Source: Butyrivibrio sp. (GTDB lineage Bacteria > Bacillota > Clostridia > Lachnospirales > Lachnospiraceae). From it: 64,000 nt of DNA. The stretch lies in the NCBI GenBank assembly GCA_015056495.1, contig SVGC01000013.1:42456-106455 (forward strand), written 5' to 3'. Below are positions 55,828-64,000 of the stretch, piece by piece. Under the pieces are notes generated by a model that saw only the letters and a program-made list of their open reading frames with translations, searched no databases and was not told the origin of the DNA. The position numbers and the translations under genes are program-made. Numbering within the stretch: position 1 is the first letter of the stretch; each line of letters starts with the position of its first letter.

Positions 55828-58302
55828 ATGACATACTTCACCTGTTTTTTCCTTGATAATGAAAAAGACATAATAGTGAGCCTATACAAAGATCTGGATA
55901 GGCTCTATTATGTTCTGACCACACCGAATCACAGTAGTGGAAATCTTATTAGGAATTTGTCAAAAGTGTGCAGATTGCCACTTTCCAAAGATGACGACAA
56001 CAAACTCATCATCAAGGGTGAAGTCCCTTGTTTTATAGATGGCTGTAATGAAGAACAGTACATCTTTAAAATGGGTGAAACAGAAATAGCCAGTATAAGT
56101 GCCGAAGGCAATGTGGAGATGAAGGCAACCATTCCCGCTATTGCCAAGACGCTTATGAGCCAGACCAAAGAATTTCATCTTGAAAAAGGAAAAACTATTT
56201 TCAAGACATATATACGCAAAGATCTTAAATTTCACGCGGATCTCCATACTCATATGAATGGAAATCTTCCGGGCGATATTTTGATTGCCCTCGGAATCTA
56301 TCATCAGATCCGATATCCATTATATTATGTCAAAAAACTGGGCCTTGAACTGACAGATGCTCAGTGGGAAAAACTGAATATCCAGAGAGAAAAGGTTTCA
56401 AGACAGTTTGTTTCTTCCGACCTTAAGGGCAAGTATCTTGATCGAAGGATCAATGACAATACCTTCATTAACTTTGCAGATCTGATACTAGGTAACCTTG
56501 ATAATGCAGAGATGAACATAGTCAAGATCCGAGGTTCCCTTGCGATCATCAAGGATGGACAGGCTGTTTTTACCAACCTGGAAAAAGTGTATCTCTATCG
56601 CTATGTATTCTGCAAAGGACAGGAAAGCGAAGAAAAAATAGAGCTAAACCGTATAGAGCAGATCCCTGATGAAGGCGTAAAATCAGCTCTTAAGCAGATG
56701 CTGAAGGACAAGGAAAGCCTGCCATACTGCCACAATACTCTTTTTCAGGATAAATTATTGTGGATTGCCAGAAATTATAAGAAACAGGGAATAGTTTATG
56801 CTGAGATAAGTGATACGACACTTGTTAAAAAATATGAGTCTATAGAAATGCTCAGACAGGTACATGAAGTCATGCCCAAAATATATCAGGAAACTGGCGT
56901 CATGATACGATTTCTTGCCGCTATGCGTAGGATTCCGCTAACCATTGTCAAAGATGCTGTGACACCTGCCAACTACCTCGAGCAAAATCTTGAAGTACTT
57001 AAAGCCACAGCCCTTGATCCATATGTGGCAGGCTGCGACTTTGTCGGTGAAGAAATCAATGACATCATCACTTTGAAACCTGCATTTAAAGAGATTGTAA
57101 AAATAGCCGCCAAAGATCCAAGTTTTGTCATAAGGGTCCATGCCGGTGAGAATGATAGTCAGAAAGATAATATTGCTCACAGTATTGCCTGTGTCAAAGA
57201 CTCACTCCAGCCTGGTCAGAAGATGCCCAAGATGCGCCTGGGACACGGCTTATATACATATAGTCCGACTTCTAAAAAGGGAAAAGAAGTCCTTAAGCAG
57301 TTAAAAGAAAATAACGTGGTGCTGGAGTTCCAGATTACGAGTAATGTAAGACTCAACAACCTCAACTCCCTTGAGCACCATCCTCTGAAGCAGTACTTGA
57401 AACAAGGCATACAGTGCGTTCAGGGAACTGATGGTGCAGCATTATACGGCACCAACTCTATTGATGAGCAGCTCTCCCTTGAAAAGATGCTTGGTCTGTC
57501 AGAATCAGATCAGCTTCTGATGAAAGAGGCAGAGACCAGGATCATTGAAGATAGCCGCAAGGCATATTCTGATAAAAAGCTCGCCTTTGAGCAGATGATG
57601 AATGGCCGTGATATGGAAGAAGTCCTTCTAGAAAAAATGAAGGCTGTAAAGATCACCAAGAAGATAAGCGAAGATGCACTTAAACTGGACGCTAACACAG
57701 AACTGAAAAATCAGATAAGTGAGATTACCTGGGACAGACTTCCGGTTGTACTTATCGGAGGCAGCTTCAATACTGAGAACAGAGCTACCAAGCTCAGCAG
57801 CAATGCCACAGCGCAGCTGGACAAGCTTCTGGAATACCTTAGCCCGGAAGAAGTAGTATTTGTAATAGGTCATAAGCTGACTGGTTATGAGAAATATCTT
57901 TTGGACCACAATAAGAAAGGCTTCAAGATATATTCAGTAGTTCCATCTCTCATTACCAAAAAAGAAGCTGACAAGATCAAGGCAGCAGGCGTAATGGTGA
58001 GGGTATCCACTGAATCTCAGGGAATGGGTATCTATAAGAGCTTTAATTATGAGATATTTGAGCGCAGACCTTCAATGGTAGTAGCCTTCGATGGCAATAG
58101 CGCAGCCGCCAACCTGATTCAGGAAGCCAAAAACGGAAAAGGTATGTCCGAGATATTTGTCTGGGGACATTCCAAGAACCTTAGACAAAAGGCGTCATCA
58201 TTGCACGGCTATGTATTCACATTTGATGAAGAGAACTCCATAGTCGATACCATTACAAGCCTTCAGAAAAGGCTTGCTGAAAAGATGAATAAAGGCGAAT
58301 GA
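55828..58302 (+). CDS. Adenosine-deaminase-like protein with C-terminal SLOG-like domain
   Basis: The 824-residue protein has three parts: an unrecognised N-terminal domain (1-~125), an ADA-like amidohydrolase (about 130-600) and a C-terminal Rossmann-like SLOG domain (about 638-800). The ADA metal site is HADLHTH (136-142), H438 in RVHAGE, H473 in LGHGLY and D535 in GTDGAALYG. The SLOG-like part begins VVLIGGSFNTENRAT and includes VVFVIGHKLTGYEKYLL and RPSMVVAFDG. Ordinary ADA is ~350 residues. SLOG domains bind nucleotide-like ligands, so a nucleotide sensor coupled to a deaminase is plausible. The substrate is unknown. Confidence 0.7.
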   Translation: MTYFTCFFLDNEKDIIVSLYKDLDRLYYVLTTPNHSSGNLIRNLSKVCRLPLSKDDDNKLIIKGEVPCFIDGCNEEQYIFKMGETEIASISAEGNVEMKATIPAIAKTLMSQTKEFHLEKGKTIFKTYIRKDLKFHADLHTHMNGNLPGDILIALGIYHQIRYPLYYVKKLGLELTDAQWEKLNIQREKVSRQFVSSDLKGKYLDRRINDNTFINFADLILGNLDNAEMNIVKIRGSLAIIKDGQAVFTNLEKVYLYRYVFCKGQESEEKIELNRIEQIPDEGVKSALKQMLKDKESLPYCHNTLFQDKLLWIARNYKKQGIVYAEISDTTLVKKYESIEMLRQVHEVMPKIYQETGVMIRFLAAMRRIPLTIVKDAVTPANYLEQNLEVLKATALDPYVAGCDFVGEEINDIITLKPAFKEIVKIAAKDPSFVIRVHAGENDSQKDNIAHSIACVKDSLQPGQKMPKMRLGHGLYTYSPTSKKGKEVLKQLKENNVVLEFQITSNVRLNNLNSLEHHPLKQYLKQGIQCVQGTDGAALYGTNSIDEQLSLEKMLGLSESDQLLMKEAETRIIEDSRKAYSDKKLAFEQMMNGRDMEEVLLEKMKAVKITKKISEDALKLDANTELKNQISEITWDRLPVVLIGGSFNTENRATKLSSNATAQLDKLLEYLSPEEVVFVIGHKLTGYEKYLLDHNKKGFKIYSVVPSLITKKEADKIKAAGVMVRVSTESQGMGIYKSFNYEIFERRPSMVVAFDGNSAAANLIQEAKNGKGMSEIFVWGHSKNLRQKASSLHGYVFTFDEENSIVDTITSLQKRLAEKMNKGE

Positions 58303-58380
58303 AAGTGACTATTCCTCCGGCAACTTTAGTTGAAAACTGGTTTATAGCGAGTAAAAATACATTTTGCCGATAATAGATAA

Positions 58381-58437
58381 TTGAAGAAACGTACAAGTTG
58401 TTGTATACTTAAGAGTGAGAAAATACAACCGCTTGTA
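58381..58437 (+). promoter_or_regulatory. EPS operon promoter with duplicated TACAA-N4-TTGTA operator
   Basis: TTGAAG, 17 bp and TATACT form the promoter. TACAAGTTGTTGTA (58392-58405) fills the spacer and reaches the -10. TACAACCGCTTGTA (58424-58437) lies about 15 bp beyond the expected start site. The two palindromes are 32 bp apart centre to centre. They read as a two-site operator; the binding protein is unknown. Confidence 0.65.
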
Positions 58438-58523
58438 CGTTTATTTATGCCATAAGAACTGTGTTCTCCATGATATAAATAACGATTCGCTTTATGCGTA
58501 TGAATACAAGCATAGAGGGGCAA

Positions 58524-59255
58524 ATGGAGAAAAACAAATCGATTGACATTCACTGCCATATAATGCCTGGCGTGGATGATGGCTCGCCTGATATTGAGAC
58601 AAGCCTTGCAATGTTAAAAATGGCTGTGAATGACGGGATAGAGCAGATTATTCTGACACCCCATTACAAGCCAATGCACCATAATGTAAGACCGCAGAAA
58701 AATGAACTGTACAGACAAAAACTGCAGCAAATAGCTCAGGAAAAAGGAATTAAAGTCCAACTTTTTTCAGGAAATGAAATCTATTACAGTGGGGAAACGC
58801 AGGAACAGCTGGTGAATAGAGAGATATGTACACTGGCAGGTTCTGACTATGTTCTTGTAGAATTCCATCCGACAGATATATACAGCAATATTCACAATGC
58901 TATGTATCAGATAATCAGCGCAGGATTTACACCTATCCTGGCACATGTAGAGCGATATTCTGATATTGTATCACATCCCCAATACGTAGACGAACTGATT
59001 GCCCTTGGCTGTTACATTCAAGTCAATGCATCAAGTGTAATGGGCAAGTATGGTTTTGGCACAAGGCTCTTTACCAGAAAGCTCCTTAAATCGAGAAAAG
59101 TGCATTTTGTAGCAACTGACGCTCATGATACGGGCAGACGAGCACCTCTTTTATCAGAGTGCAGAGAATATGTAGAACGTAAAATAGACAGCGTATATGC
59201 AGATGACATTTTTTACAACAATCCTCTTGCTGTTATTAAAGGTGAGATCATATAA
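58524..59255 (+). CDS. CpsB/CapC-type tyrosine-protein phosphatase
   Basis: The protein is 243 residues from the ATG with GAGGGG RBS. The PHP-type metal site is IDIHCHIMPGVDDGS and TPHYKPMHHN. ILAHVERY and VATDAHDTGRR complete it. It dephosphorylates the CpsD tyrosine kinase that controls capsule or EPS polymerisation. It is the first gene of the operon. Confidence 0.92.
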   Translation: MEKNKSIDIHCHIMPGVDDGSPDIETSLAMLKMAVNDGIEQIILTPHYKPMHHNVRPQKNELYRQKLQQIAQEKGIKVQLFSGNEIYYSGETQEQLVNREICTLAGSDYVLVEFHPTDIYSNIHNAMYQIISAGFTPILAHVERYSDIVSHPQYVDELIALGCYIQVNASSVMGKYGFGTRLFTRKLLKSRKVHFVATDAHDTGRRAPLLSECREYVERKIDSVYADDIFYNNPLAVIKGEII

Positions 59256-59340
59256 ATACAAATTATCTATAGGGATCAGCACTAATATACTGAGCAATAA
59301 TTACCGAAATATAGTTTATATTATAGAGGAATAAAAGTTT

Positions 59341-60039
59341 ATGGGAAAAGATGATAACGTTATTGAGATCAATCTTGGTGAACTTATAGGAGTGCTTATC
59401 AGCAGAGCATTTCTGATCATCAGCGCCGGAATATTTTTTGGATTAGTATGCATGTTTGTCAGCAAGTTTGTTTTAGCGCCGGTCTACGAGTCCACCACCA
59501 AGATATACATCCTGAACAAGGATGAAAGCTCATCCATCACCTATAGTGATGTGCAGATCAGTACACAGCTTACTCAGGACTACGCAGAGCTTATTAAGAG
59601 CAGATACGTGCTTGAAGAGGTGATCCAGAGACTTCGACTGGATGTAGATTATGATGATCTCTATGACAAGCTCTCCATCGTTACACCAAGCGATACGCGA
59701 ATAGTTGCCATTACCGTTGAAGATAAAGACCCTATGATGGCTATGAAGATGGCCAACAGCATCAGAGAAGTTGCTTCTGAACACATCACCAACGTAATGG
59801 ATATAGATGCCATAAATGTTGTTGAGACTGCCAATATGCCAATGGAAAAAGCAGGACCAAGCGTTCTCAAGTGGACAGTTATCGGCGGAGCACTTGGAGT
59901 CATCCTGGTGTGTGTAGTAGTACTTCTGGAATACCTTATGGATGATTCCATCAAAACCTCTGATGATGTGGAAAACTATCTGGGACTTAGCACACTTGCT
60001 CTTATACCTATGGCAGTTGAAGAAACCAAGAAGAAATAA
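59341..60039 (+). CDS. Chain-length determinant/YveK-like membrane adaptor
   Basis: The 232-residue Wzz-type protein has a short cytoplasmic N-terminus, a first membrane segment (about 17-40), an outer domain beginning with YESTTKIYILNKDESSSITY and a second segment (WTVIGGALGVILVCVVVLL). It is the transmembrane activator of the CpsD kinase encoded next. The order phosphatase-Wzz-kinase is classic. Confidence 0.92.
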   Translation: MGKDDNVIEINLGELIGVLISRAFLIISAGIFFGLVCMFVSKFVLAPVYESTTKIYILNKDESSSITYSDVQISTQLTQDYAELIKSRYVLEEVIQRLRLDVDYDDLYDKLSIVTPSDTRIVAITVEDKDPMMAMKMANSIREVASEHITNVMDIDAINVVETANMPMEKAGPSVLKWTVIGGALGVILVCVVVLLEYLMDDSIKTSDDVENYLGLSTLALIPMAVEETKKK

Positions 60040-60053
60040 AAGAGGGGAACCCT

Positions 60054-60875
60054 ATGCAGAGTGCAAAATTGCATTTTAGCGCAGCTGAAAATAACTATCA
60101 GCAAAAGGAAGCATATAAAACGCTTAGAAGTAACGTGGAATTTAGCGGACAGGACGTCAGAGCTATCTCAATAACCAGTTGTACGCCTGGTGAAGGTAAG
60201 ACCAGTGTTGCCATGGCTCTTGCAAGAGCTTTTGCAGAAGCAGGAAAAAAGACGGTGCTTGTAGATGCGGATATGCGTAAATCAGTAATGGTAGGTCGAT
60301 ACAAGACAGGAACTGTCAGACTTGGCCTTACCCATTGCCTTGTTGGTAGAGAAAAACTCTCTAGCGTAATATGCGAAACGGATGTACCAAACCTCTATAT
60401 TGTCTTTAGCGGACCGGTACCTCCAAACCCAAGTGAACTTCTTGGCGGCCGCATATTTGGCAAAGTCCTTGATAATATGAAAAATGTTTTTGACTATGTG
60501 ATCATTGATACACCGCCTCTTGGAAGCGTTATTGACGCGGCTGTCGTATCCAAGCAGTGCGATGGAACTATCATGGTAATTGAAGACAACGCCATTAGTT
60601 ACAGGTTTGCACAAAAGGTTAAGGATCAGCTGGATAAAGCAGGTGCCAAACTGCTGGGAGTTGTCCTTAATAAAGTTGATATGTCAGGAAAAGGATATTA
60701 TGGCCATTACGGCAATTATTATGGCAAGTATTACGGCAAATACTACGGCAAGTATTATGGCCAGTACGGCAATACTCAGGACAACGGACCTGCGAGGCCT
60801 GAGAAAAAAGAAGAGGTAGGAATCGACGTTGATGAGGAACTTGATTATATCGAAGGAATAGTCAGGAAGGGCTGA
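60054..60875 (+). CDS. CpsD/CapB-type bacterial tyrosine kinase
   Basis: The 273-residue BY-kinase has Walker A TPGEGKTSVAMAL, Walker A' VLVDADMRKS and Walker B YVIIDTPPLG. The substrate tail is unusually Tyr/Gly-rich: GYYGHYGNYYGKYYGKYYGK. The tail is the expected site of autophosphorylation and carries more than ten Tyr. It starts 15 bp after the YveK gene. Confidence 0.92.
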   Translation: MQSAKLHFSAAENNYQQKEAYKTLRSNVEFSGQDVRAISITSCTPGEGKTSVAMALARAFAEAGKKTVLVDADMRKSVMVGRYKTGTVRLGLTHCLVGREKLSSVICETDVPNLYIVFSGPVPPNPSELLGGRIFGKVLDNMKNVFDYVIIDTPPLGSVIDAAVVSKQCDGTIMVIEDNAISYRFAQKVKDQLDKAGAKLLGVVLNKVDMSGKGYYGHYGNYYGKYYGKYYGKYYGQYGNTQDNGPARPEKKEEVGIDVDEELDYIEGIVRKG

Positions 60876-60890
60876 TGGAGGAACTGGAGC

Positions 60891-61364
60891 TTGAGAAAAG
60901 GGAATTTTCTGGCAATAGTTTTCATACTGCTTAGCGTATTGATCATTGTAGCCAGTGTATACATGTACAGAGGAATGGATAAGATTGCTCCTGAGTTTAG
61001 ATTTTCTGCGCTGGATATTACTTATAATGACGAAACTACTGAAAGAGATCTGCTTCAGGGTATAAAAGCATTTGATGCAAAAGACGGAGATGTTTCTGAC
61101 AGGATTGTCATCGAAAAGGTCGTTGCTAATGAAGAAGCTGGCACTGCTGTCGTTTATTATGCAGTCAGCGATATGAGCGGCAATGTGACCAAACAGTCCA
61201 GGATCTTTCCTGCAGAATTTAAGACAGATGAGGAGAAAATGATTTTAGGGGAGACATTTGAAGACAATAGTGCAATAGAAATATCATTTGATGAAATGAG
61301 CAGTGAATTCGGGGGATCAAATGAAGGAACTGAAGCAACAAGCGGAGCTTCAGTTGAAGAGTAG
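60891..61364 (+). CDS. Small anchored protein with Ig-like fold pattern
   Basis: The 157-residue protein has an N-terminal membrane anchor (LAIVFILLSVLIIVASVYM). The outer domain pattern KAFDAKDGDVSDRIVIEKVV, then VVYYAVSDMSGNVTK, resembles the DUF5011-like surface repeats. The end is acidic and Ser-rich. Translation starts at TTG after GGAGG. It is co-located with the CpsD gene and may bind glycan or anchor the complex. The function is unproven. Confidence 0.7.
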   Translation: MRKGNFLAIVFILLSVLIIVASVYMYRGMDKIAPEFRFSALDITYNDETTERDLLQGIKAFDAKDGDVSDRIVIEKVVANEEAGTAVVYYAVSDMSGNVTKQSRIFPAEFKTDEEKMILGETFEDNSAIEISFDEMSSEFGGSNEGTEATSGASVEE

Positions 61365-61429
61365 AATCTGATAGTAGCGTCACAAAAACTGACGTTACAT
61401 TTCAGGAATAAACTACGAGGTTGATGCCT

Positions 61430-62482
61430 ATGAGAAAAAAGTCGAGAGTGTTCCTGGTAATATGGGCTGTATTTGCAACCCTGGTGGCAGCAGGACTTAT
61501 TGCCTTTGAAGTACTCAGGATATTTGGAAAAACAAGTCTTGATTCCAAATCAGTGACCAGCACTCCTATGCTTGAACAATCTGATGAACAGCAGGATAGT
61601 GCAACTATTTCCAGCTCAGAATGGGAAGCTGACTGGGTGCGTTATAACGGAGCTATCTATGATTACAATGAAGATATCAAGACCTTTTTGATCATGGGAA
61701 TTGATAAAACAGATGAAGTTATACCTGTTGCAGAAGGCACAGATGGAGGACAGGCAGATGGTCTGTTCCTACTGGTACTTGATCCACGAACAGAGAGTAT
61801 CAAAGTCATAGCAATTAACAGAAATACCATGACCGATGTGGATATCTATGACGATCATGGCAGATATATGACGACAACTATTGCTCAGATAGCTGTCCAG
61901 CATGGTTTTGGAGATGGCGTGGAAGAGAGCTGTGAGTATCAGGTCAAGGCAGTATCCAAACTCTTTTACCAGCTTCCGATACATGGTTATGCAGCCATCA
62001 ATATGAGCGCTATTTCAACTATCAATGACAATATTGGTGGAGTTGATGTGGTAGTCCTTGAAGATCTGACCTCAGTTGATAAGACCCTCAAAGAGGGTGA
62101 ACAGGTACATCTCATGGGAGATACAGCTTTTACCTATGTAAAATATAGAGATGTTTCTGAGTATAAATCTTCTGATAAAAGACTTCTCAGACAAAAGCAG
62201 TATCTTAAAGCCTTTATTGAAAAGGCAAGGGTAAAATCCCGTGAAGATTCATCCACAGCACTGGATATCTATACATCCATCACATCATACATGACCACAG
62301 ATATCACTGCCGATGAATTGACTTATCTGGTACCACTTATAAACGAATATGAATTTGATTCTGAAGACATCATCACACTGGAAGGCACTACCAAGAAAGG
62401 TGAGGATTTCGAAGAGTTTTACGTAGATGAGGTCGCTCTGTATGAGACAATCCTTGACGTATTTTATGTAAAGATTGGGTAG
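61430..62482 (+). CDS. LytR-CpsA-Psr (LCP) family glycopolymer ligase
   Basis: The 350-residue protein (start at ATG 61430 rather than TTG 61421) has a membrane anchor (VFLVIWAVFATLVAAGLIAF). The LCP domain shows FLIMGIDK, DGLFLLVLDP, AINRNTMTDVDIY and INDNIGGVDVVVLEDLT. LCP enzymes attach lipid-linked polymers to peptidoglycan or proteins. It fits the EPS operon and would ligate the product outside the cell. Confidence 0.92.
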   Translation: MRKKSRVFLVIWAVFATLVAAGLIAFEVLRIFGKTSLDSKSVTSTPMLEQSDEQQDSATISSSEWEADWVRYNGAIYDYNEDIKTFLIMGIDKTDEVIPVAEGTDGGQADGLFLLVLDPRTESIKVIAINRNTMTDVDIYDDHGRYMTTTIAQIAVQHGFGDGVEESCEYQVKAVSKLFYQLPIHGYAAINMSAISTINDNIGGVDVVVLEDLTSVDKTLKEGEQVHLMGDTAFTYVKYRDVSEYKSSDKRLLRQKQYLKAFIEKARVKSREDSSTALDIYTSITSYMTTDITADELTYLVPLINEYEFDSEDIITLEGTTKKGEDFEEFYVDEVALYETILDVFYVKIG

Positions 62483-62500
62483 AAAGTAGGCTGACAAGGT

Positions 62501-63220
62501 ATGAGACCGAAGTTTTGTTGTAGGATAGTCACTACTGTGATCGCTCTTTTGCTTCTGGCAGGGACATTGTCAGGATGTTCAGGGGAAAAAGAAGAAGAGG
62601 AATTATCAGTAGATGAGACATTAAAGATAGTAAGAGAGACCAATGAAGATATTTTTGGCTGGATATATGTGCCCGGAACTTCTATCAATGGACCTCTTTT
62701 GCAGAATAAAGATGGCGAAGATGATTTCTATCTGTACCATAACTACCTCAAGGAGTTTGATACAGACGGAGCGGTGTTTATTGAATCTGCCAATCTTCCG
62801 GATATGACAGATTTCAATGAGATAATCTATGGCAAGCCCAATAGCAGCACCGGTTTTATTGATCTGTACAATTTTGAGGATAAAGACTTTTTTGACCAAC
62901 ACGATACCATGTATATCTACCTTGATGGCAATGCCCTGACTTACGTCATATTTATGGTGTATGAGAGGGAAAATAACAATATCCTTGAAAAGTACGATCT
63001 GACCTATGCCAGTGGATGTCAGCAGTTTATTGATGAGATAAATACCACCAAGTCCATGAACAAGCACGTCAGGGACGGCTGGGAAAATATGATAGAGACC
63101 AATAACTTTATAGTGACTTTGACTGCGGTAGATGATAGCAGCGATAAACAGCTCGTTGTCATGGGATGTCTCGTTGGAGATGCTGCAGGAACTATAGACA
63201 GATGGTTTGATGTAGAGTGA
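62501..63220 (+). CDS. Lipoprotein resembling a catalytically dead class B sortase
   Basis: The 239-residue protein has a lipobox signal (LLLLAGTLSGCSG). The rest follows the sortase B pattern: NEDIFGWIYVPGTSINGPLL, FYLYHNYLKEFDTDGAVFIE and KDFFDQHDTMYIYLDG. The catalytic residues are absent. IYGK replaces IYGH (Lys112 for His), VTLTAV replaces the TLSTC Cys and KQLVV replaces the Arg-x-Val-Val region. It cannot transpeptidate in the usual way and probably binds peptide, glycan or a partner. It lies 18 bp after the LCP gene in the EPS operon. Confidence 0.8.
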   Translation: MRPKFCCRIVTTVIALLLLAGTLSGCSGEKEEEELSVDETLKIVRETNEDIFGWIYVPGTSINGPLLQNKDGEDDFYLYHNYLKEFDTDGAVFIESANLPDMTDFNEIIYGKPNSSTGFIDLYNFEDKDFFDQHDTMYIYLDGNALTYVIFMVYERENNNILEKYDLTYASGCQQFIDEINTTKSMNKHVRDGWENMIETNNFIVTLTAVDDSSDKQLVVMGCLVGDAAGTIDRWFDVE

Positions 63221-63440
63221 CGCTATGGATCACAGTGACTGCTTAGACAGAATGCCCACTATGCCCCGCTTTTCGAGAGGATCAGCTTCAAGAGTTTACA
63301 CATAATTTAGAATTATATAATTTTTAGATGATTGAATTGTATATGCAAAAATATTAATATATGTTTAGAATATCGTTTTTATATCATAGGAAATTGCTTT
63401 CCTATTACGTGTAAACAAGTGTTGAAATGAGGGTATTATT
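63221..63440. other. Intergenic region before the last gene
   Basis: No gene is seen. The last part holds ATAGGAAATTGCTTTCCTAT (63386), an 8-bp perfect palindrome with a 4-bp centre, 36 bp upstream of the next start. It may be an operator. A terminator for the EPS operon was not identified. Confidence 0.5.
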
Positions 63441-64000
63441 ATGAGAAAGAGAATTATCGCATTAGTGATGGCTAGTTTTATGATGGTTTCAATGCCGGCA
63501 TATGCAACAGAATCTACCACAGGTAGTCTGAGTCCGACAGCAGAAGAGATCATTGAGCGCATGCAGCAACAGCTGGATGATCAGAATAAGACTATTGCAG
63601 CACTGACCAAGAGTTTAAATACAGCGCTTAGCAAGATCTCATCAAGTTCAGGATCATCTTCATCAGGATCAAGCTCAGGCTCATCGTCATCTCAAAGATA
63701 TCAGGCAGCAGTCAGAAATGCAGCTGCAGCTGGAATGACAGTTGGCGAGTACATGAATAATGCAATCGTTTCATCATCTGGAGTAGTTGGTGCAACACCA
63801 ATCGGACAGGGTGGACACGTTGTTATCAACGGCAAGCGTAGCAATGTAGTATTTACATTGTCACCAGCCCGTGGCAGCGCAGGATCAGCGCAGGGACTTG
63901 CATCTTCCCTTGGCGGAACATTGCTGAATGTAGTCAATGTCTCATCAACAGTAGGCTTTAGCAATGCATCTGTTAACTTCTATGTAAAAGGCCTTAAGAT
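63441..64000 (+). CDS. Secreted Ser/Gly-rich protein, cut by the window end
   Basis: The partial ORF is absent from the track because no stop occurs before base 64000. It has a signal peptide (KRIIALVMASFMMVSMPAYA), a coiled-coil segment (EEIIERMQQQLDDQNKTIAA) and a Ser/Gly linker (SSSSGSSSGSSSS). A folded region follows, with GTPIGQGGHV-like phrases (ATPIGQGGHVVINGKRSNV). The GAGGG RBS precedes the ATG. The family is not recognised. It is likely surface-exposed, and its end lies outside the window. Confidence 0.75.
   Translation, partial: MRKRIIALVMASFMMVSMPAYATESTTGSLSPTAEEIIERMQQQLDDQNKTIAALTKSLNTALSKISSSSGSSSSGSSSGSSSSQRYQAAVRNAAAAGMTVGEYMNNAIVSSSGVVGATPIGQGGHVVINGKRSNVVFTLSPARGSAGSAQGLASSLGGTLLNVVNVSSTVGFSNASVNFYVKGLK

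Noticed and set aside
60700-60775. Short tandem DNA repeat resembling a CRISPR or microsatellite array
   Set aside because: The repeats are in-frame codons for the Tyr/Gly tail of the kinase, with no unique spacers.

Overview
The window looks like a chromosomal segment of a butyrate-producing Lachnospiraceae bacterium, most likely Butyrivibrio or Pseudobutyrivibrio. The evidence is a complete thl-crt-hbd-bcd-etfB-etfA butyrate operon, low-GC DNA with strong AGGAGG-type ribosome binding sites, Lachnospiraceae-type small families (DUF4250, DUF6106-like), a GH105 pectin-side-chain hydrolase and a Gram-positive capsule/exopolysaccharide module. Genus is an inference; no rRNA or tRNA gene is visible.

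Bases 1 to about 10,690 are the right-hand part of an integrative mobilizable or conjugative element. It carries an ArdC-like antirestriction protein, two small accessory proteins, MobC and a relaxase. These are followed by a divergently oriented three-gene cargo operon that looks like an ABC-three-component (ABC-3C) conflict system: an effector-position protein, a middle component and an SMC-like DUF3732-type ATPase with a zinc hook. A Rha-type regulator, an HTH protein, an excisionase and a tyrosine integrase close the element. The left end lies outside the window.

From 10.7 to 24.7 kb is core chromosome: an LMW tyrosine phosphatase, glutamine synthetase with a terminator-like leader and a downstream ANTAR regulator, a ZIP metal transporter behind a palindromic operator, two orphan proteins, guaB, a GAF-GGDEF-EAL c-di-GMP protein, glnS and a DUF2225 protein. 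From 24.8 to 34.9 kb are a TetR regulator, malQ with its LacI regulator, a DJ-1 protein, a CYTH protein, trigger factor with an unusual Lys/Ala tail, clpP-clpX-engB, and a protein that fuses a MetH-activation-like domain to a corrinoid adenosyltransferase.

From 34.9 to 46 kb are GH105, an M18 aminopeptidase, an SseB-like protein, a CheX-like/CheY pair, an SDR reductase, a PilZ protein, thioredoxin reductase, a secreted SH3-NlpC/P60 cell-wall hydrolase, a DnaA-box cluster and a long-form ribosome hibernation factor. From 46.2 to 52.7 kb is the butyrate operon, punctuated by internal hairpins. ClpB, a DUF4250 protein and an 824-residue adenosine-deaminase-like protein with a C-terminal SLOG-like domain follow. 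The last 5.5 kb is an exopolysaccharide regulation operon (CpsB phosphatase, Wzz/YveK, CpsD kinase, a small anchored protein, an LCP ligase and a lipoprotein that resembles a catalytically dead class B sortase), then a secreted Ser-rich protein cut by the window end.

The best leads are the ABC-3C cargo operon, the ADA-SLOG fusion, the dead-sortase lipoprotein, the B12 fusion with a retained internal start, the glnA leader/ANTAR pair, the DnaA-box cluster, a duplicated operator at the EPS promoter, and two 70-bp covarying palindromes. Repeats, palindromes and boxes were found by eye; no folding, alignment or database search was run.
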